This document shows positions 45,809 through 54,319 of a stretch of DNA of 64,000 nucleotides, piece by piece; the stretch's first letter is position 1; each line of letters starts with the position of its first letter. The translations under genes were made by a program, and so were the position numbers. The notes beneath the pieces were generated by a model. That model searched no databases. It saw nothing but the letters and a program-made list of their open reading frames with translations, and was not told the DNA's origin. Location: positions 1 through 64,000 of the forward strand of contig NZ_CAKXZT010000166.1 in NCBI RefSeq assembly GCF_935825525.1, read 5' to 3'. The stretch comes from Mesorhizobium escarrei (GTDB taxonomy: Bacteria > Pseudomonadota > Alphaproteobacteria > Rhizobiales > Rhizobiaceae).

Positions 45809-47242
45809 TCAGGCGTTGCGGGTTTCGTACGGCCACATCTGCCAGTTCAACCGAATGTCGTCGGTCTCGTCGTCGTCGGCGATCAGGGACAGGTCGACGG
45901 GGCGAAGCGGGAAGCGATAGCTTCCGGGCCGGATGTCCTCGGCATCGATGCCAAAGCGTTGCACCAGCGTGAAAGCCGCTTCATCGCGGCAGCGCTTGCC
46001 TTGGCAGTGTCCCATGCCAACCCGCGTCATGCGCTTGACGAGGTCCTGATCAAGGCGCGGCGCATGGGGGTTGTCCGTTTGATTGGTCGGTGTCTGCGAG
46101 GTTCGCATCCCTTGGCCAAGATACTTGGGGGGCTCGAGATGACAGAATTCGCCCCGCGTCACGCTCTCGCACTGGCACATGATCACGTCCGGACCGCCAG
46201 TCTGATGGAGCGACTTGATCCATTGCTGGATGTACGAACTCGCGTCCGCAAGGGTTAAGCTGGACGGCTGCCACTCCGCGCGTGCGGCACCTGAGATTCT
46301 CGCGAGCATCGCTTCGATCATTGCCTCGTCGGCCTTGGGAGCGAGATAGAACACGTCGTCAACGCTAGTCTCACCCTGGATGGAAACCTCAGGCACCCAG
46401 GACGCGAGTTCCGTCGAGAACCGCATCCCGCATCCCATCGCGGCGGGGAGCTCGACGTTGGGAAGCGTGGCGACCGCGACCGCGATGGAATCGCAGGCGA
46501 TCTCTTCGCTTCCCGTGCCGTCGAGCGTGACGAGCCGCGCTCCTTCCACGGCAACCTTGCCCTTGGCGGAAGCGATGACTTTGCCGAAGTGGACCGGAAT
46601 GCCCTCGCCCTCGATCCATGCGGCGGCTTCCGGACCCGCCGCGATACTGCTGCCGGGTTCCACGACGCCGGCGACGGTGATCTGCTTGGACCTGAGCGAT
46701 CGCATCAGGCGCAGGGCGATATCCGAGGTTCCAAGGATCAGAACGCGTTCGCCCTCGAAAACCCCGTAGTAATCCAGAAGCGCGAGGCCCGCCTTTGCGC
46801 CGAAGACGCCTGGCAGCTCCCAGCCGAGGAACGACGGCACGAAATCGCGCACGCCGGAGGCGATGACGAGGACGTCGTGATCGAGAAGTTCGTTACCCTC
46901 TCGGGAAACGAGCCCCGCTTTCGGCGTTCCAATGTGGATCGAATTCTCGCCGTTGCGGAAAGCTCCCCAGAGGATGGTCGACAAGCGGACGTCGATTCCG
47001 CTTTCGAGACACTCCATCAGTTCGGGATTTGCCTCCAGAAACGACTGCGCGATGGCATTGGCATTGTTGAGAGCCGCAGGCAGTCCGGCCCCGTAAAAAT
47101 ATGGCGCGTCTATGGACATGTCCTTGAGCGCTTGCGGATGTTCGTCGACCAGGGTCACCCGATGGCCTGCCGCGTTGGCGGCAAGCGCAAAGCGACACCC
47201 TACCCCACTGGCGCCGAGAACAACGACGGTACGCGGAGACAT
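45809..47242 (-). CDS. FAD/NAD(P)-binding oxidoreductase subunit, HcnB/OoxA-like
   Basis: 477 residues. N-terminal dinucleotide motif RTVVVLGASGVGCRFALAA, which is altered from the usual GxGxxG-x-A series. Second binding motif GVFEGERVLILGTSDIALRL. The C-terminus from about residue 385 has a BFD-like 2Fe-2S cluster pattern, C-x-C in IMCQCESVTRGE and C-x4-C in GHCQGKRCRDEA. This is the alpha subunit of HcnBC, opine oxidase or related two-subunit amine dehydrogenases. A GGAAGGGG site precedes the ATG. It is the partner of the downstream DAO-family subunit. Confidence 0.85.
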   Translation of the reverse strand: MSPRTVVVLGASGVGCRFALAANAAGHRVTLVDEHPQALKDMSIDAPYFYGAGLPAALNNANAIAQSFLEANPELMECLESGIDVRLSTILWGAFRNGENSIHIGTPKAGLVSREGNELLDHDVLVIASGVRDFVPSFLGWELPGVFGAKAGLALLDYYGVFEGERVLILGTSDIALRLMRSLRSKQITVAGVVEPGSSIAAGPEAAAWIEGEGIPVHFGKVIASAKGKVAVEGARLVTLDGTGSEEIACDSIAVAVATLPNVELPAAMGCGMRFSTELASWVPEVSIQGETSVDDVFYLAPKADEAMIEAMLARISGAARAEWQPSSLTLADASSYIQQWIKSLHQTGGPDVIMCQCESVTRGEFCHLEPPKYLGQGMRTSQTPTNQTDNPHAPRLDQDLVKRMTRVGMGHCQGKRCRDEAAFTLVQRFGIDAEDIRPGSYRFPLRPVDLSLIADDDETDDIRLNWQMWPYETRNA

Positions 47243-47264
47243 CTTTTCTGCCCCTTCCTTGCGT

Positions 47265-48377
47265 TCAGTCTTCGTTGACCTGGGAGAGACGGTCCATCGC
47301 TTCGGCGTATTCCAGGATCATGTCGTAGATGACGGTCTTGACCGAGACGGGCTCGTTGACCAGTTCGACGATCTGGCCGGCGGCGTACGTCATCCAGTCC
47401 TTCCGATGAGCGCGCTCCGCGCGGCGGAACGGCTCGCCGGAAAGGATCGACTGCATCGGGACTGCCTTCAGCGGCTTCGGGGCATCGGAACGCTTCCAGG
47501 CTTCCGTATACTTCGATCGGATGGCGCGGCAGGGCTTGCCTGTATAGCCATAGGTGATGACCGCATCGTCTGCCTTTGCCGCGTAGAGCACGTCCCGCAT
47601 GTCGGGCGCGAGCTCACTTTCGACGGTTCCGAGCCAGATCGTTCCGCACCACACGCCTTCGGCGCCGAGGGCGATGGCGGCGGCCATCTGGCGGCCTCGG
47701 CCGATTCCGCCCGCGGCAAGCACAGGGACCGGAGCGACGGCATCGACGATCTGCGGCCATAGCACGAGCGAGGAAATCTCGCCCGTATGCCCGCCCGCCT
47801 CCGATCCCTGCGCGACGATGATATCGACCCCGGCGGCCACCTGCTTCTGCGCCTGTCTTGCGCTGCCGACGAGCGCCCCGAATTTTGCCCCATAGTCATG
47901 AACGCGCTTGATGACGTGATCGGGCGCGACGCCCAGCGCGCTGACGACGAGCTTGACGGGGTGGCGCAGCGCGACATCGAGCAGCGCCTCGCTCGCCTCG
48001 GGACTGAAGGCCAGATTGCGCGCATATTCCGCATACCAGCCCTTGGCATCCTCTTCCGAGAGCGGCGGCACCCCGTCCTGATCCATCAGTTCGTTGATGA
48101 AGCGGCGGTTTTCCTCCGGAACGAGCTCGCGCGGCGTCTCCTTGAAGTCGACGGCCGTCGCCGTGGAGGAGAACACCATGTCGACGCCGTAGGGCCGACC
48201 CTCGACATGATCGTCGATCCACTTCAATTCCTGCTCAAGGTGTTCGGGCGTCATCCAGGCTGCGCCCAGAACACCGAAGCCTCCCGCCTTGGAGGTTGCG
48301 GCGACGACATCCCTGCAGTGGCTGAAAGCGAAGATCGGCGCTTCGATATCGAGGAGTTCCGTGGCGGCGGTTTTCAT
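47265..48377 (-). CDS. FMN-dependent nitronate monooxygenase-like (NPD) oxidoreductase
   Basis: 370 residues of the 2-nitropropane dioxygenase/nitronate monooxygenase family (TIM barrel, FMN). Family segments: PIFAFSHCRDVVAATSKAGG near the start, GVDIIVAQGSEAGGHTGEIS, and VPVLAAGGIGRGRQMAAAIA with LGAEGVWCGTIWLGTVES for the phosphate-binding end. The catalytic His equivalent lies in AGGHTG. The frame is open to 48500, but that stretch contains the operator-like motifs and is probably upstream DNA; the ATG at 48377 has a weak ribosome site. First gene of the operon with the HcnB- and HcnC-like genes. The true substrate is unknown; many family members do not act on nitronates. Confidence 0.85.
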   Translation of the reverse strand: MKTAATELLDIEAPIFAFSHCRDVVAATSKAGGFGVLGAAWMTPEHLEQELKWIDDHVEGRPYGVDMVFSSTATAVDFKETPRELVPEENRRFINELMDQDGVPPLSEEDAKGWYAEYARNLAFSPEASEALLDVALRHPVKLVVSALGVAPDHVIKRVHDYGAKFGALVGSARQAQKQVAAGVDIIVAQGSEAGGHTGEISSLVLWPQIVDAVAPVPVLAAGGIGRGRQMAAAIALGAEGVWCGTIWLGTVESELAPDMRDVLYAAKADDAVITYGYTGKPCRAIRSKYTEAWKRSDAPKPLKAVPMQSILSGEPFRRAERAHRKDWMTYAAGQIVELVNEPVSVKTVIYDMILEYAEAMDRLSQVNED

Positions 48378-48457
48378 CGAAGGATTTGAACCTTTGCTTG
48401 TTGGGGACCCAGCGTTCGAAGCAGCTTCGTCTCGGCTGACGCGCTTTCCCAAAGAAC

Positions 48458-48492
48458 ATACCCGTTGGTATCTTATACAGTCCGGTCGGTAT
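48458..48492. promoter_or_regulatory. Two TetR-type operator-like dyads upstream of the NPD operon
   Basis: ATACCCGTTGGTAT at 48458-48471 (ATACC...GGTAT dyad) and ATACAGTCCGGTCGGTAT at 48475-48492 (near-perfect dyad), 19 bases apart. The first, read on the minus strand, is ATACCAACGGGTAT and recurs as GTACCAACAGGTAC at 54274. A regulator-binding role is inferred. Confidence 0.5.
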
Positions 48493-48518
48493 GTGGTCAA
48501 CCGGCGAGACTTCGTGGC

Positions 48519-50009
48519 TTAGCTTTGCAGCCTCGCCTTGAGAGCTTTCTTGTCGAACTTCCCTGTCAGGCCAAGGGGAAGTTCGGTCTCGAAATGGATC
48601 GTGCGCGGGACCTTGAAGTCGGACAAAGTCTTCTCGGCGTACGCGATGAGGTCTTCCTGCGCGACGCTTGCGCCGTGCCGAAGCACGACGAAAGCAATCG
48701 GCACCTCGCCGAAGATCCTGTCGGGGCCGCCTACGACGGCGACGTCCTGGACAGCCGGATGCGATGACAGGACAGCTTCGACTTCGGGAGGCGAGATGTT
48801 CGCTCCGCCGCGGATGATGATGTCCTTGATGCGTCCCGTGAGATAAAAATATCCGTCGCTGTCACGGCGGCCGAGATCACCCGTGCGGAACAACCCCTCG
48901 CGAAACGCCGCGTCAGTCTGCTCCGGATTGTTCAGATAGCGCTTCATCGTCGCGGCTGCGCGCACAAGAACTTCGCCGTCCTCGTTGTCGGCGCAGTCCG
49001 TTCCGTCGGAACGGATGATGCGAACCTGAAGCCCTGGCGCCGCCCGTCCGACCGCGCCCTTCGGAATTGGCCTCGGATCGTTGGCGAAGGCGCCGAAAAC
49101 GGGAGTGCTCTCGGTCGTGGCGTAGTAGTTCTGAATCTCCTTGCCAAAGCGCTTCGCGAACCGTTCCTGCATTTCCTCGGGCAGCGGTGCGCCGGCGCAG
49201 ATGAAAGCGCGCACGCCCGAAAGGTCATATCTCAGGTCGCGCTGCTCGCAATACTCGAGCATCATCGAAAACATCGTGGGCACGCCGTGAAACACGGTCG
49301 CGGAATGCGACAGCAACCCCCCGAGTACATCCCGCGGATGGAAGCGCCGAAGGATTGCCACGGCACCACCTGATTGCAGCCCGACCGCCGCGCCCGTCGA
49401 GAGGCCGTACAGGTAGCCAAGCGGCAGCGCGACGAGCGTGATGTCCTCGGGCGTCAGCCCCCACATGCTGGCAAGCGCCGTCGCCGCTCCCACCTGTGCC
49501 GCATGGTCGAGCAGGATCGCCTTGGGCACGCCCGTGCTACCGGAGGTGTAGATGATGAGAAAGTCGTCGCCGGGCGCGACGACTGACTCTTCGAGAGCTG
49601 GAAGTCCGTCTGCCGGAGCCCTCAACGCCTTCAGGCCGCGCAGCGACCCCTCGGGAACGGCCGCCCGCGCGACATCGGCTGCGAAGTCGTCATGAAAAAG
49701 GATGGTCGCGCCGGAATGCCTGAAGGCATATTCGACTTCGGAAGCGGTCAGGTTTGGATTGAGCGGCACGAATACCGCCCCAAGACGCGCGGCGGCGTAA
49801 TAGGCGATCATGATTTCGGTGCAGTTTTGAGCATATGCCGAGAATGTCGTGCCCTTGCCGATCCCAAGCGCTTGCAGATGTCGGGCCGCAATTTCCACGG
49901 CCGCACCGAACGCGCCGTAGGTGAGGGTCTCGGCTTCGAAGCGGACGGCAACCTTGCCGCCCTGGCGGTCGATGATTCTGGCCAAATGCGAGTATACGGT
50001 TTGGGTCAT
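48519..50009 (-). CDS. Class I adenylate-forming acyl-CoA synthetase/ligase
   Basis: 496 residues. AMP-binding motif FLIIYTSGSTGVPKAILLDH (P-loop TSGSTGVPK), NYYATTES-type acceptor region, RTGDLGRRDSDGYFYLTGR and IKDIIIRGGANISPPEVE. The C-terminal subdomain ends with the catalytic Lys in LGLTGKFDKKALK. It activates a carboxylic acid as CoA thioester, a usual first step of aromatic or fatty acid breakdown. It follows the CrtI-like gene by 3 bases and the RidA gene further upstream, so these three form a unit. Confidence 0.92.
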   Translation of the reverse strand: MTQTVYSHLARIIDRQGGKVAVRFEAETLTYGAFGAAVEIAARHLQALGIGKGTTFSAYAQNCTEIMIAYYAAARLGAVFVPLNPNLTASEVEYAFRHSGATILFHDDFAADVARAAVPEGSLRGLKALRAPADGLPALEESVVAPGDDFLIIYTSGSTGVPKAILLDHAAQVGAATALASMWGLTPEDITLVALPLGYLYGLSTGAAVGLQSGGAVAILRRFHPRDVLGGLLSHSATVFHGVPTMFSMMLEYCEQRDLRYDLSGVRAFICAGAPLPEEMQERFAKRFGKEIQNYYATTESTPVFGAFANDPRPIPKGAVGRAAPGLQVRIIRSDGTDCADNEDGEVLVRAAATMKRYLNNPEQTDAAFREGLFRTGDLGRRDSDGYFYLTGRIKDIIIRGGANISPPEVEAVLSSHPAVQDVAVVGGPDRIFGEVPIAFVVLRHGASVAQEDLIAYAEKTLSDFKVPRTIHFETELPLGLTGKFDKKALKARLQS

Positions 50010-50012
50010 TGT

Positions 50013-51689
50013 TCAACTGCGAAGGGATGAAGGGAATTCTGGAAGGGCCTCGCGACTTGTGCGTTTAGCCTTGCGCGAGGGGCGTTTGTCCGCGGGAAAC
50101 GGCTTTCCCAAATCAGCGAGAATCTCCCGAGCGGCATTATGCCCTGCCACGCCGTTGACACCGCCTCCCGGATGGCAAGCAGCTCCGCACAGATACATGC
50201 CTTTGACGGGAGTCCGATAGTCGGCGTAGTGCGCGATCGGGCGACGGAAGAACACCTGGTCGAGGCTCATCTCGCCGTGATGCACGTGGCCGTCGGTCAT
50301 CGCGAACATCTCTTCGATGTCCTTGGGAGTCAGGATTTGAGCGTGCAGCACTTCCTTGTCGAAACCTGGCGCGTATCTGCAAATCTGAGCAAGAACGATG
50401 TCGAGGAGTTCCTTCTTGGACTCCTCGTTCCAATCGCGGCCGTTGAGCTTGTACGGGACGTGCCCTCCCATGATCTGAACGACATGCTTCCCTTCGGGAG
50501 CGACCGTGTCGTCGAAGGCGCTCGGCGTGGTGATCCACAGATACGGGTGGCGCGACATCTCGCCGTTTTGCGCCGACTGGAAAGCTTCCTCCAGTTCGTC
50601 GGTGTTTTCCGCGATCGTCACGGATCCAGGAGTTGGTTGGTTCAGTCGGCGAGTTCTGTAGGCGGTCCAATCCGGCAGGGCCTTGCAGGCGAGATTGATC
50701 TTGAATGCGATCGATTTGGTGCGGTGCCGCTCGACTTGGGCAATGACCTCCTCTGTCAGGTTCTCCCGTCCTATCAGGTCGAAATAGGTCATCCTCGCGC
50801 CAGCGTTGGAGATAACGACGCGGGACCTGATCAGGTGGCCATTGTCCAGGATGACTCCCTGAGCGCGCCCGTTCTCGATACTGACTTTCGCGACCTTGTG
50901 TCCGGTTATGACCTCGACGCCGTGCTCGGCGGCAACCTTCCTGAGCGCCTCCGAAATGCTGCCCATGCCTCCTCGGATGAGGCCCCCCGGCCCCATCGGG
51001 GTCGTATTGTCGCGCAGGTAGGGCCGTAGAAGCACATAGGCCGACCCTGGGGCCTTCGGGCTGAGGAATCCCGCCGAGCCAGAGGCGTAGCTGCCGAAAG
51101 CCGTAAGCATCTGGTCGCTTTCAAACCAGCGCTTCAGGTAGTCGTGGGCGCTGAGCGTCAGCACGTCCCATATGTCGAAGAGGTGGGGCGCCGCGTCACG
51201 CAGACGCCAGGCGAGCCCCATTGTCTTCGCTAGATCCTTCACCTTGCGCGTCGTCGGATCGACGGGCGTCTCGAACATGATCCGCCGAATGAAGGGAACG
51301 AGCTTCTGCATGTGCGCCGAGAATTTGGGGTAGTTTTCCGCGTCCTTTCTCGAGAATTTGGCGATCTCCTCGACCATGCGGGTTTCGTCGGGCCAGAAGA
51401 CGAGGCTTTCGCCGCTCTCGAACGGCTGGAAAGAGGGCGGCACAGGGATCACCTCGACGCCGTTCTTGAGGAGTTCGAGATCCATCATGATCTTGGGCTG
51501 CAGCATGCTCATCCAATAGGACGCGACGGAGACCTTGAACCCTGGCCAGACCTCGCGCGAGATAGCGGCGCCCCCGACGAACGGCTGGCGTTCGATGACG
51601 ACGACCTTCTGCCCCGCCTTGGCTAGATAACAGGCGCAGACCAGGCCATTGTGCCCGGCGCCGATTATGATGGCATCATAGGATTCCAT
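50013..51689 (-). CDS. FAD-dependent oxidoreductase, phytoene-desaturase (CrtI)-like
   Basis: 558 residues. N-terminal FAD motif YDAIIIGAGHNGLVCACYLA and KVVVIERQPFVGGAA; C-terminal KGMYLCGAACHPGGGVNGVA with GHNAAREILADLG. This is the phytoene desaturase-like (CrtI/COG1233) branch, whose members in catabolic operons oxidise diverse compounds rather than carotenoids. No carotenoid genes are nearby. A GAGGAAG ribosome site precedes the ATG. It lies between the RidA gene (16 bases) and the acyl-CoA ligase. Confidence 0.88.
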   Translation of the reverse strand: MESYDAIIIGAGHNGLVCACYLAKAGQKVVVIERQPFVGGAAISREVWPGFKVSVASYWMSMLQPKIMMDLELLKNGVEVIPVPPSFQPFESGESLVFWPDETRMVEEIAKFSRKDAENYPKFSAHMQKLVPFIRRIMFETPVDPTTRKVKDLAKTMGLAWRLRDAAPHLFDIWDVLTLSAHDYLKRWFESDQMLTAFGSYASGSAGFLSPKAPGSAYVLLRPYLRDNTTPMGPGGLIRGGMGSISEALRKVAAEHGVEVITGHKVAKVSIENGRAQGVILDNGHLIRSRVVISNAGARMTYFDLIGRENLTEEVIAQVERHRTKSIAFKINLACKALPDWTAYRTRRLNQPTPGSVTIAENTDELEEAFQSAQNGEMSRHPYLWITTPSAFDDTVAPEGKHVVQIMGGHVPYKLNGRDWNEESKKELLDIVLAQICRYAPGFDKEVLHAQILTPKDIEEMFAMTDGHVHHGEMSLDQVFFRRPIAHYADYRTPVKGMYLCGAACHPGGGVNGVAGHNAAREILADLGKPFPADKRPSRKAKRTSREALPEFPSSLRS

Positions 51690-51704
51690 GAAGATCTTCC
51701 TCGC

Positions 51705-52094
51705 TCACGGGACGACTGCGATGAGTTCTGCCTCGATGAGCAGCCTGTCGTCGTAGAGGCCTGCCTGCACGGCGATGCTTGTCGGCGGACAGGTCTGGTT
51801 GAGATACCGCGAGCGAACCGCGCGATACGTGGACATGAAATCGGGGTCGAACGATTTGAGATAGGCCTTGATCTGGGCGACGTGCTCGAAGTCTAGCCCC
51901 GCCGATGCCAGGGTTGCCTTGAGATTCTCGAAAAGCGCGACGACCTGGTCTTCCACCGAAGTCGTGACAGGCTCACCTTGAGCGTCCGTTCCGGTGTGGC
52001 CGGTCGTCAGAAAGAGGCCGCTTCCGGTCACGGCTAGGCCCATGGAGACGCCTGGCCACGCAGCCCCCTCTGGATTTGCTGGAACGAGCGGCAT
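51705..52094 (-). CDS. RidA-family protein
   Basis: 129 residues of the RidA/YjgF/UK114 family, small trimeric enamine/imine deaminases that clear reactive imines made by flavoenzymes and PLP enzymes. Family parts: LFLTTGHTGTDAQGEPVTTS, VEDQVVALFENLKATLASAG, and the C-terminal TCPPTSIAVQAGLYDDRLLI with the subunit-interface residues ending IEAELIAVVP. The canonical Arg is replaced in PPTSIAV (usually P-x-R-x-x), so true deaminase activity is uncertain. GGGGAG lies before the ATG. Its presence fits a pathway with imine intermediates from the amine oxidases nearby. Confidence 0.88.
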   Translation of the reverse strand: MPLVPANPEGAAWPGVSMGLAVTGSGLFLTTGHTGTDAQGEPVTTSVEDQVVALFENLKATLASAGLDFEHVAQIKAYLKSFDPDFMSTYRAVRSRYLNQTCPPTSIAVQAGLYDDRLLIEAELIAVVP

Positions 52095-52199
52095 GCATTT
52101 CTCCCCTATGGATTCCCGTGGTGTCCCGACCTGTGATGCGTGCTAGGCATCAGCATTCTTGCCGACTGCAGCCGCGGTCGCCGAACCATACGAATGAAC

Positions 52200-52234
52200 A
52201 TACCAGCAAGTCAAATAAATTGTTCAATCGGTAT
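52200..52234. promoter_or_regulatory. Possible operator upstream of the RidA-CrtI-ligase operon
   Basis: ATACC at 52200-52204 and inverted GGTAT at 52230-52234 flank an AT-rich stretch containing TTGTTCAA. This resembles half-sites of the dyads at 48458 and 54274. Weaker than those two. Confidence 0.3.
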
Positions 52235-52368
52235 TTTTATCTCATCCCGCTTCGCGTCGTCAGGTCAGAGGCCGCAGCCAGCTCGCGGATTGAAGCTTGA
52301 GGAACGCAACGAGCGGCGCCATGCGCCACTCGCCGATGCAGCCCCTGGTGTTGCGCCACCCCGGGCTT

Positions 52369-53190
52369 TCAGGCCCAGCCGCAATCTTCCATGTCGCGAG
52401 CCAGGTCACGGTGGTCTTGGGTGCAGTCGGAGTTCGTGTCAGGGATGATGCGGTTGACGACCCCCGACTGCAGCTCTTCCGAGATGTGAGCGATCAGGCC
52501 TGGGAACGTCGACATCAGCGCGAGCCCCGTCATTTCGGGCGGAGTGAAACCCATCTGGGTCATGATCGCCGCAAGCATGCCGACATCGTTGAGGACGAGA
52601 TCGGGCTTGTTCGCGGCGCGTTGGAAAGCGCGATGGACTGCTTCGTAGAATTCGTTCGCTTCGCCCCAAATGCCCTGCTTGATCGCGATCGCCTTTAGTT
52701 TTTCGGCGCGGGGATCGACGCCGCGGAAGACCTGATGGCCAAAGCCTGGAATCCGGCGCCTGCCTGCCCGGTAATCCGCGACGAGCCTTTCGGCGCATGC
52801 CTCCATCGGGTCGCCGGACGCCTTCCACGCCCGGATGCTGTCGGCGATGAATCGGCCTGTATCCTCTGGAGAGACGGCGTATTCGCCTGCGCCTAGCATG
52901 CCGGCGGCAAGGCCGGCCGTCATGCGCGGATTCACCGACACGACCGATCGAGCAGCAATTGTCCCCGATTTCTGCAGGGCGTAGTCGAGGATGGACGACA
53001 AAATGACGTCCATCATTTTGGCCTCGCGCGGGGTCGGGAGGCATCCTCGAACCAGGAGGAAGCTGATCGCGGAGAAAGGCAGTTCGCCGACCAGGGAACG
53101 CATCGGATAGCCGCGGATAAAGATGTCCTCCGAGGTGATTTCACTGACCCTGGAGACCCAATGGGAGGGCGTGTTCTTTGTCATGGTCAT
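52369..53190 (-). CDS. Citryl-CoA lyase-like protein (citrate synthase superfamily)
   Basis: 273 residues, shorter than citrate synthase and like citryl-CoA lyases or the lyase part of ATP-citrate lyase. The signature RRIPGFGHQVFRGVDPRAEK carries the active-site His (GFGH). Other family parts are VNPRMTAGLAAGMLGAGEYA and TPPEMTGLALMSTFPGLIAH. Substrate-side residues cannot be judged. Members cleave citryl-CoA-like thioesters to acetyl-CoA and a keto acid. The ATG at 53184 is an alternative start with better spacing from GAAGG. It lies 48 bases downstream of the racemase-family gene. Confidence 0.8.
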   Translation of the reverse strand: MTMTKNTPSHWVSRVSEITSEDIFIRGYPMRSLVGELPFSAISFLLVRGCLPTPREAKMMDVILSSILDYALQKSGTIAARSVVSVNPRMTAGLAAGMLGAGEYAVSPEDTGRFIADSIRAWKASGDPMEACAERLVADYRAGRRRIPGFGHQVFRGVDPRAEKLKAIAIKQGIWGEANEFYEAVHRAFQRAANKPDLVLNDVGMLAAIMTQMGFTPPEMTGLALMSTFPGLIAHISEELQSGVVNRIIPDTNSDCTQDHRDLARDMEDCGWA

Positions 53191-53238
53191 CCTTCAGTTG
53201 GAGGAAGCGACGGCCATCGAAAATGGCGGAGGTCGCGG

Positions 53239-54066
53239 TCAGTCCTTGGCGCTGGCCGCGAAAGTCTTTTGCAGCGTCGGGCGAGCGGAATGCCAAGCTT
53301 GGCGGGTCTTCTGACTGAGCCCGCTGAAGTAGTCGTTGTGAGGCTGCATATAGTAACCGAGGCGCGAGATTCCGTAGGCGCCCTTCTGACGGAGATGGGC
53401 CATCGATTCAGCCATCGTCAGTGCCATCAGGTTCGGATTCAGGATCGGGAACGGCGCGGGTTTTCCGCCACCCATTAGGTACTTTTGATATGAAGCCGCG
53501 ATAATCGTGCAATTGAGGATGACGGCCTCCGCGCCTGTCCTTTCGATCGACTTGGCGGTGACCTCGACGACGTCGCGCGCAACAGCCTCGGTATCGTTCA
53601 CCATATCGCGGACGTACCAATTGATGACGTCCAGGCCGAGGACCCGATCCGAAGCGCCGTACAGTTTGACGTTATCTTTCATCTGCGAGCCGGCCTTGAC
53701 GTGGTCGGTCACGATGACCGCGGTGCGGCCGTAGTAGGATAGAAGATTGAGGGATGCCTCGAACGGTCCGATGACGGGAATGTCGACCAGTTCGCGCGCA
53801 ATCATGACGGCGGGGTCGTAGCAGCACCCACTGATGACGGCATCGTATCCATCCTCCTCGGACTGCTTTATGGCGTCTAGCAGCGAGGCTTCGACGATGT
53901 GCTTCGGATAGAAGTAATCCATGTCGGCGGGGCACGCGTCGAGATGGGTAACGTCCAGCCTGGTCCCCTCCATCGCGTAGTGCGACAGCGTTTCCTGGAT
54001 AAGGGCGTCATACGCGGTGGTGCCAAACGGATTTATAAAATTGATCCTACGGACCATCTCCGACAT
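53239..54066 (-). CDS. Asp/Glu/hydantoin racemase-family protein
   Basis: 275 residues. The family's two catalytic cysteines are in SGCCYDPAVMIA and AVILNCTIIAASY, and the N-terminal INFINPFGTTAYDALIQET with DACPADMDYFYP also fits. The family includes hydantoin racemases, maleate isomerase-like and allantoin racemase enzymes. The context (amidase, RidA, amine oxidases) would suit a hydantoin, allantoin or maleate-type substrate, but this is inference. Starts at 54066 or 54057; a longer frame to 54108 lacks support. First gene of the leftward unit, divergent from the SDR operon. Confidence 0.82.
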   Translation of the reverse strand: MSEMVRRINFINPFGTTAYDALIQETLSHYAMEGTRLDVTHLDACPADMDYFYPKHIVEASLLDAIKQSEEDGYDAVISGCCYDPAVMIARELVDIPVIGPFEASLNLLSYYGRTAVIVTDHVKAGSQMKDNVKLYGASDRVLGLDVINWYVRDMVNDTEAVARDVVEVTAKSIERTGAEAVILNCTIIAASYQKYLMGGGKPAPFPILNPNLMALTMAESMAHLRQKGAYGISRLGYYMQPHNDYFSGLSQKTRQAWHSARPTLQKTFAASAKD

Positions 54067-54134
54067 CCTTGCAAATACCAAAGCGGTGACGGACGGGCAG
54101 CAGCGCACCGCACATTCGACGTTGGCACAAATTT

Positions 54135-54152
54135 GTCGAATGAGTAGTCGAA
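54135..54152. promoter_or_regulatory. Tandem TTCGAC boxes in the divergent promoter
   Basis: On the minus strand TTCGACTACTCATTCGAC holds two TTCGAC repeats 12 bases apart, upstream of the racemase-family gene. TTCGAC alone is short, so significance depends on the other boxes (33361, 33614, 41407, 60344). Confidence 0.35.
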
Positions 54153-54273
54153 AAAGTCTACTCCGTCAATATTGGGTCAGCGCCCTCTGTCCTGACATAG
54201 ATGCAAATTTCCCGTTTCCCGGGCCTTGCGTCCTACGGACATATGATTAATTATACCAATCGTTCATTTTTGC

Positions 54274-54287
54274 GTACCTGTTGGTAC
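54274..54287. promoter_or_regulatory. 14-bp dyad GTACCTGTTGGTAC in the divergent promoter
   Basis: GTACC-TGTT-GGTAC is an interrupted palindrome 32 bases upstream of the SDR start. On the minus strand it reads GTACCAACAGGTAC and matches the 48458 dyad at 11 of 14 positions. Typical in size of TetR-family operators. Confidence 0.5.
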
Positions 54288-54319
54288 AACCTAGATGCCA
54301 CCAGATGGAGGGGCGAACA

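Noticed and set aside
47265-48500. Longer 411-codon form of the NPD gene
   Set aside because: The extra N-terminus is not family-like and contains the operator dyads, so the start at 48377 is preferred.
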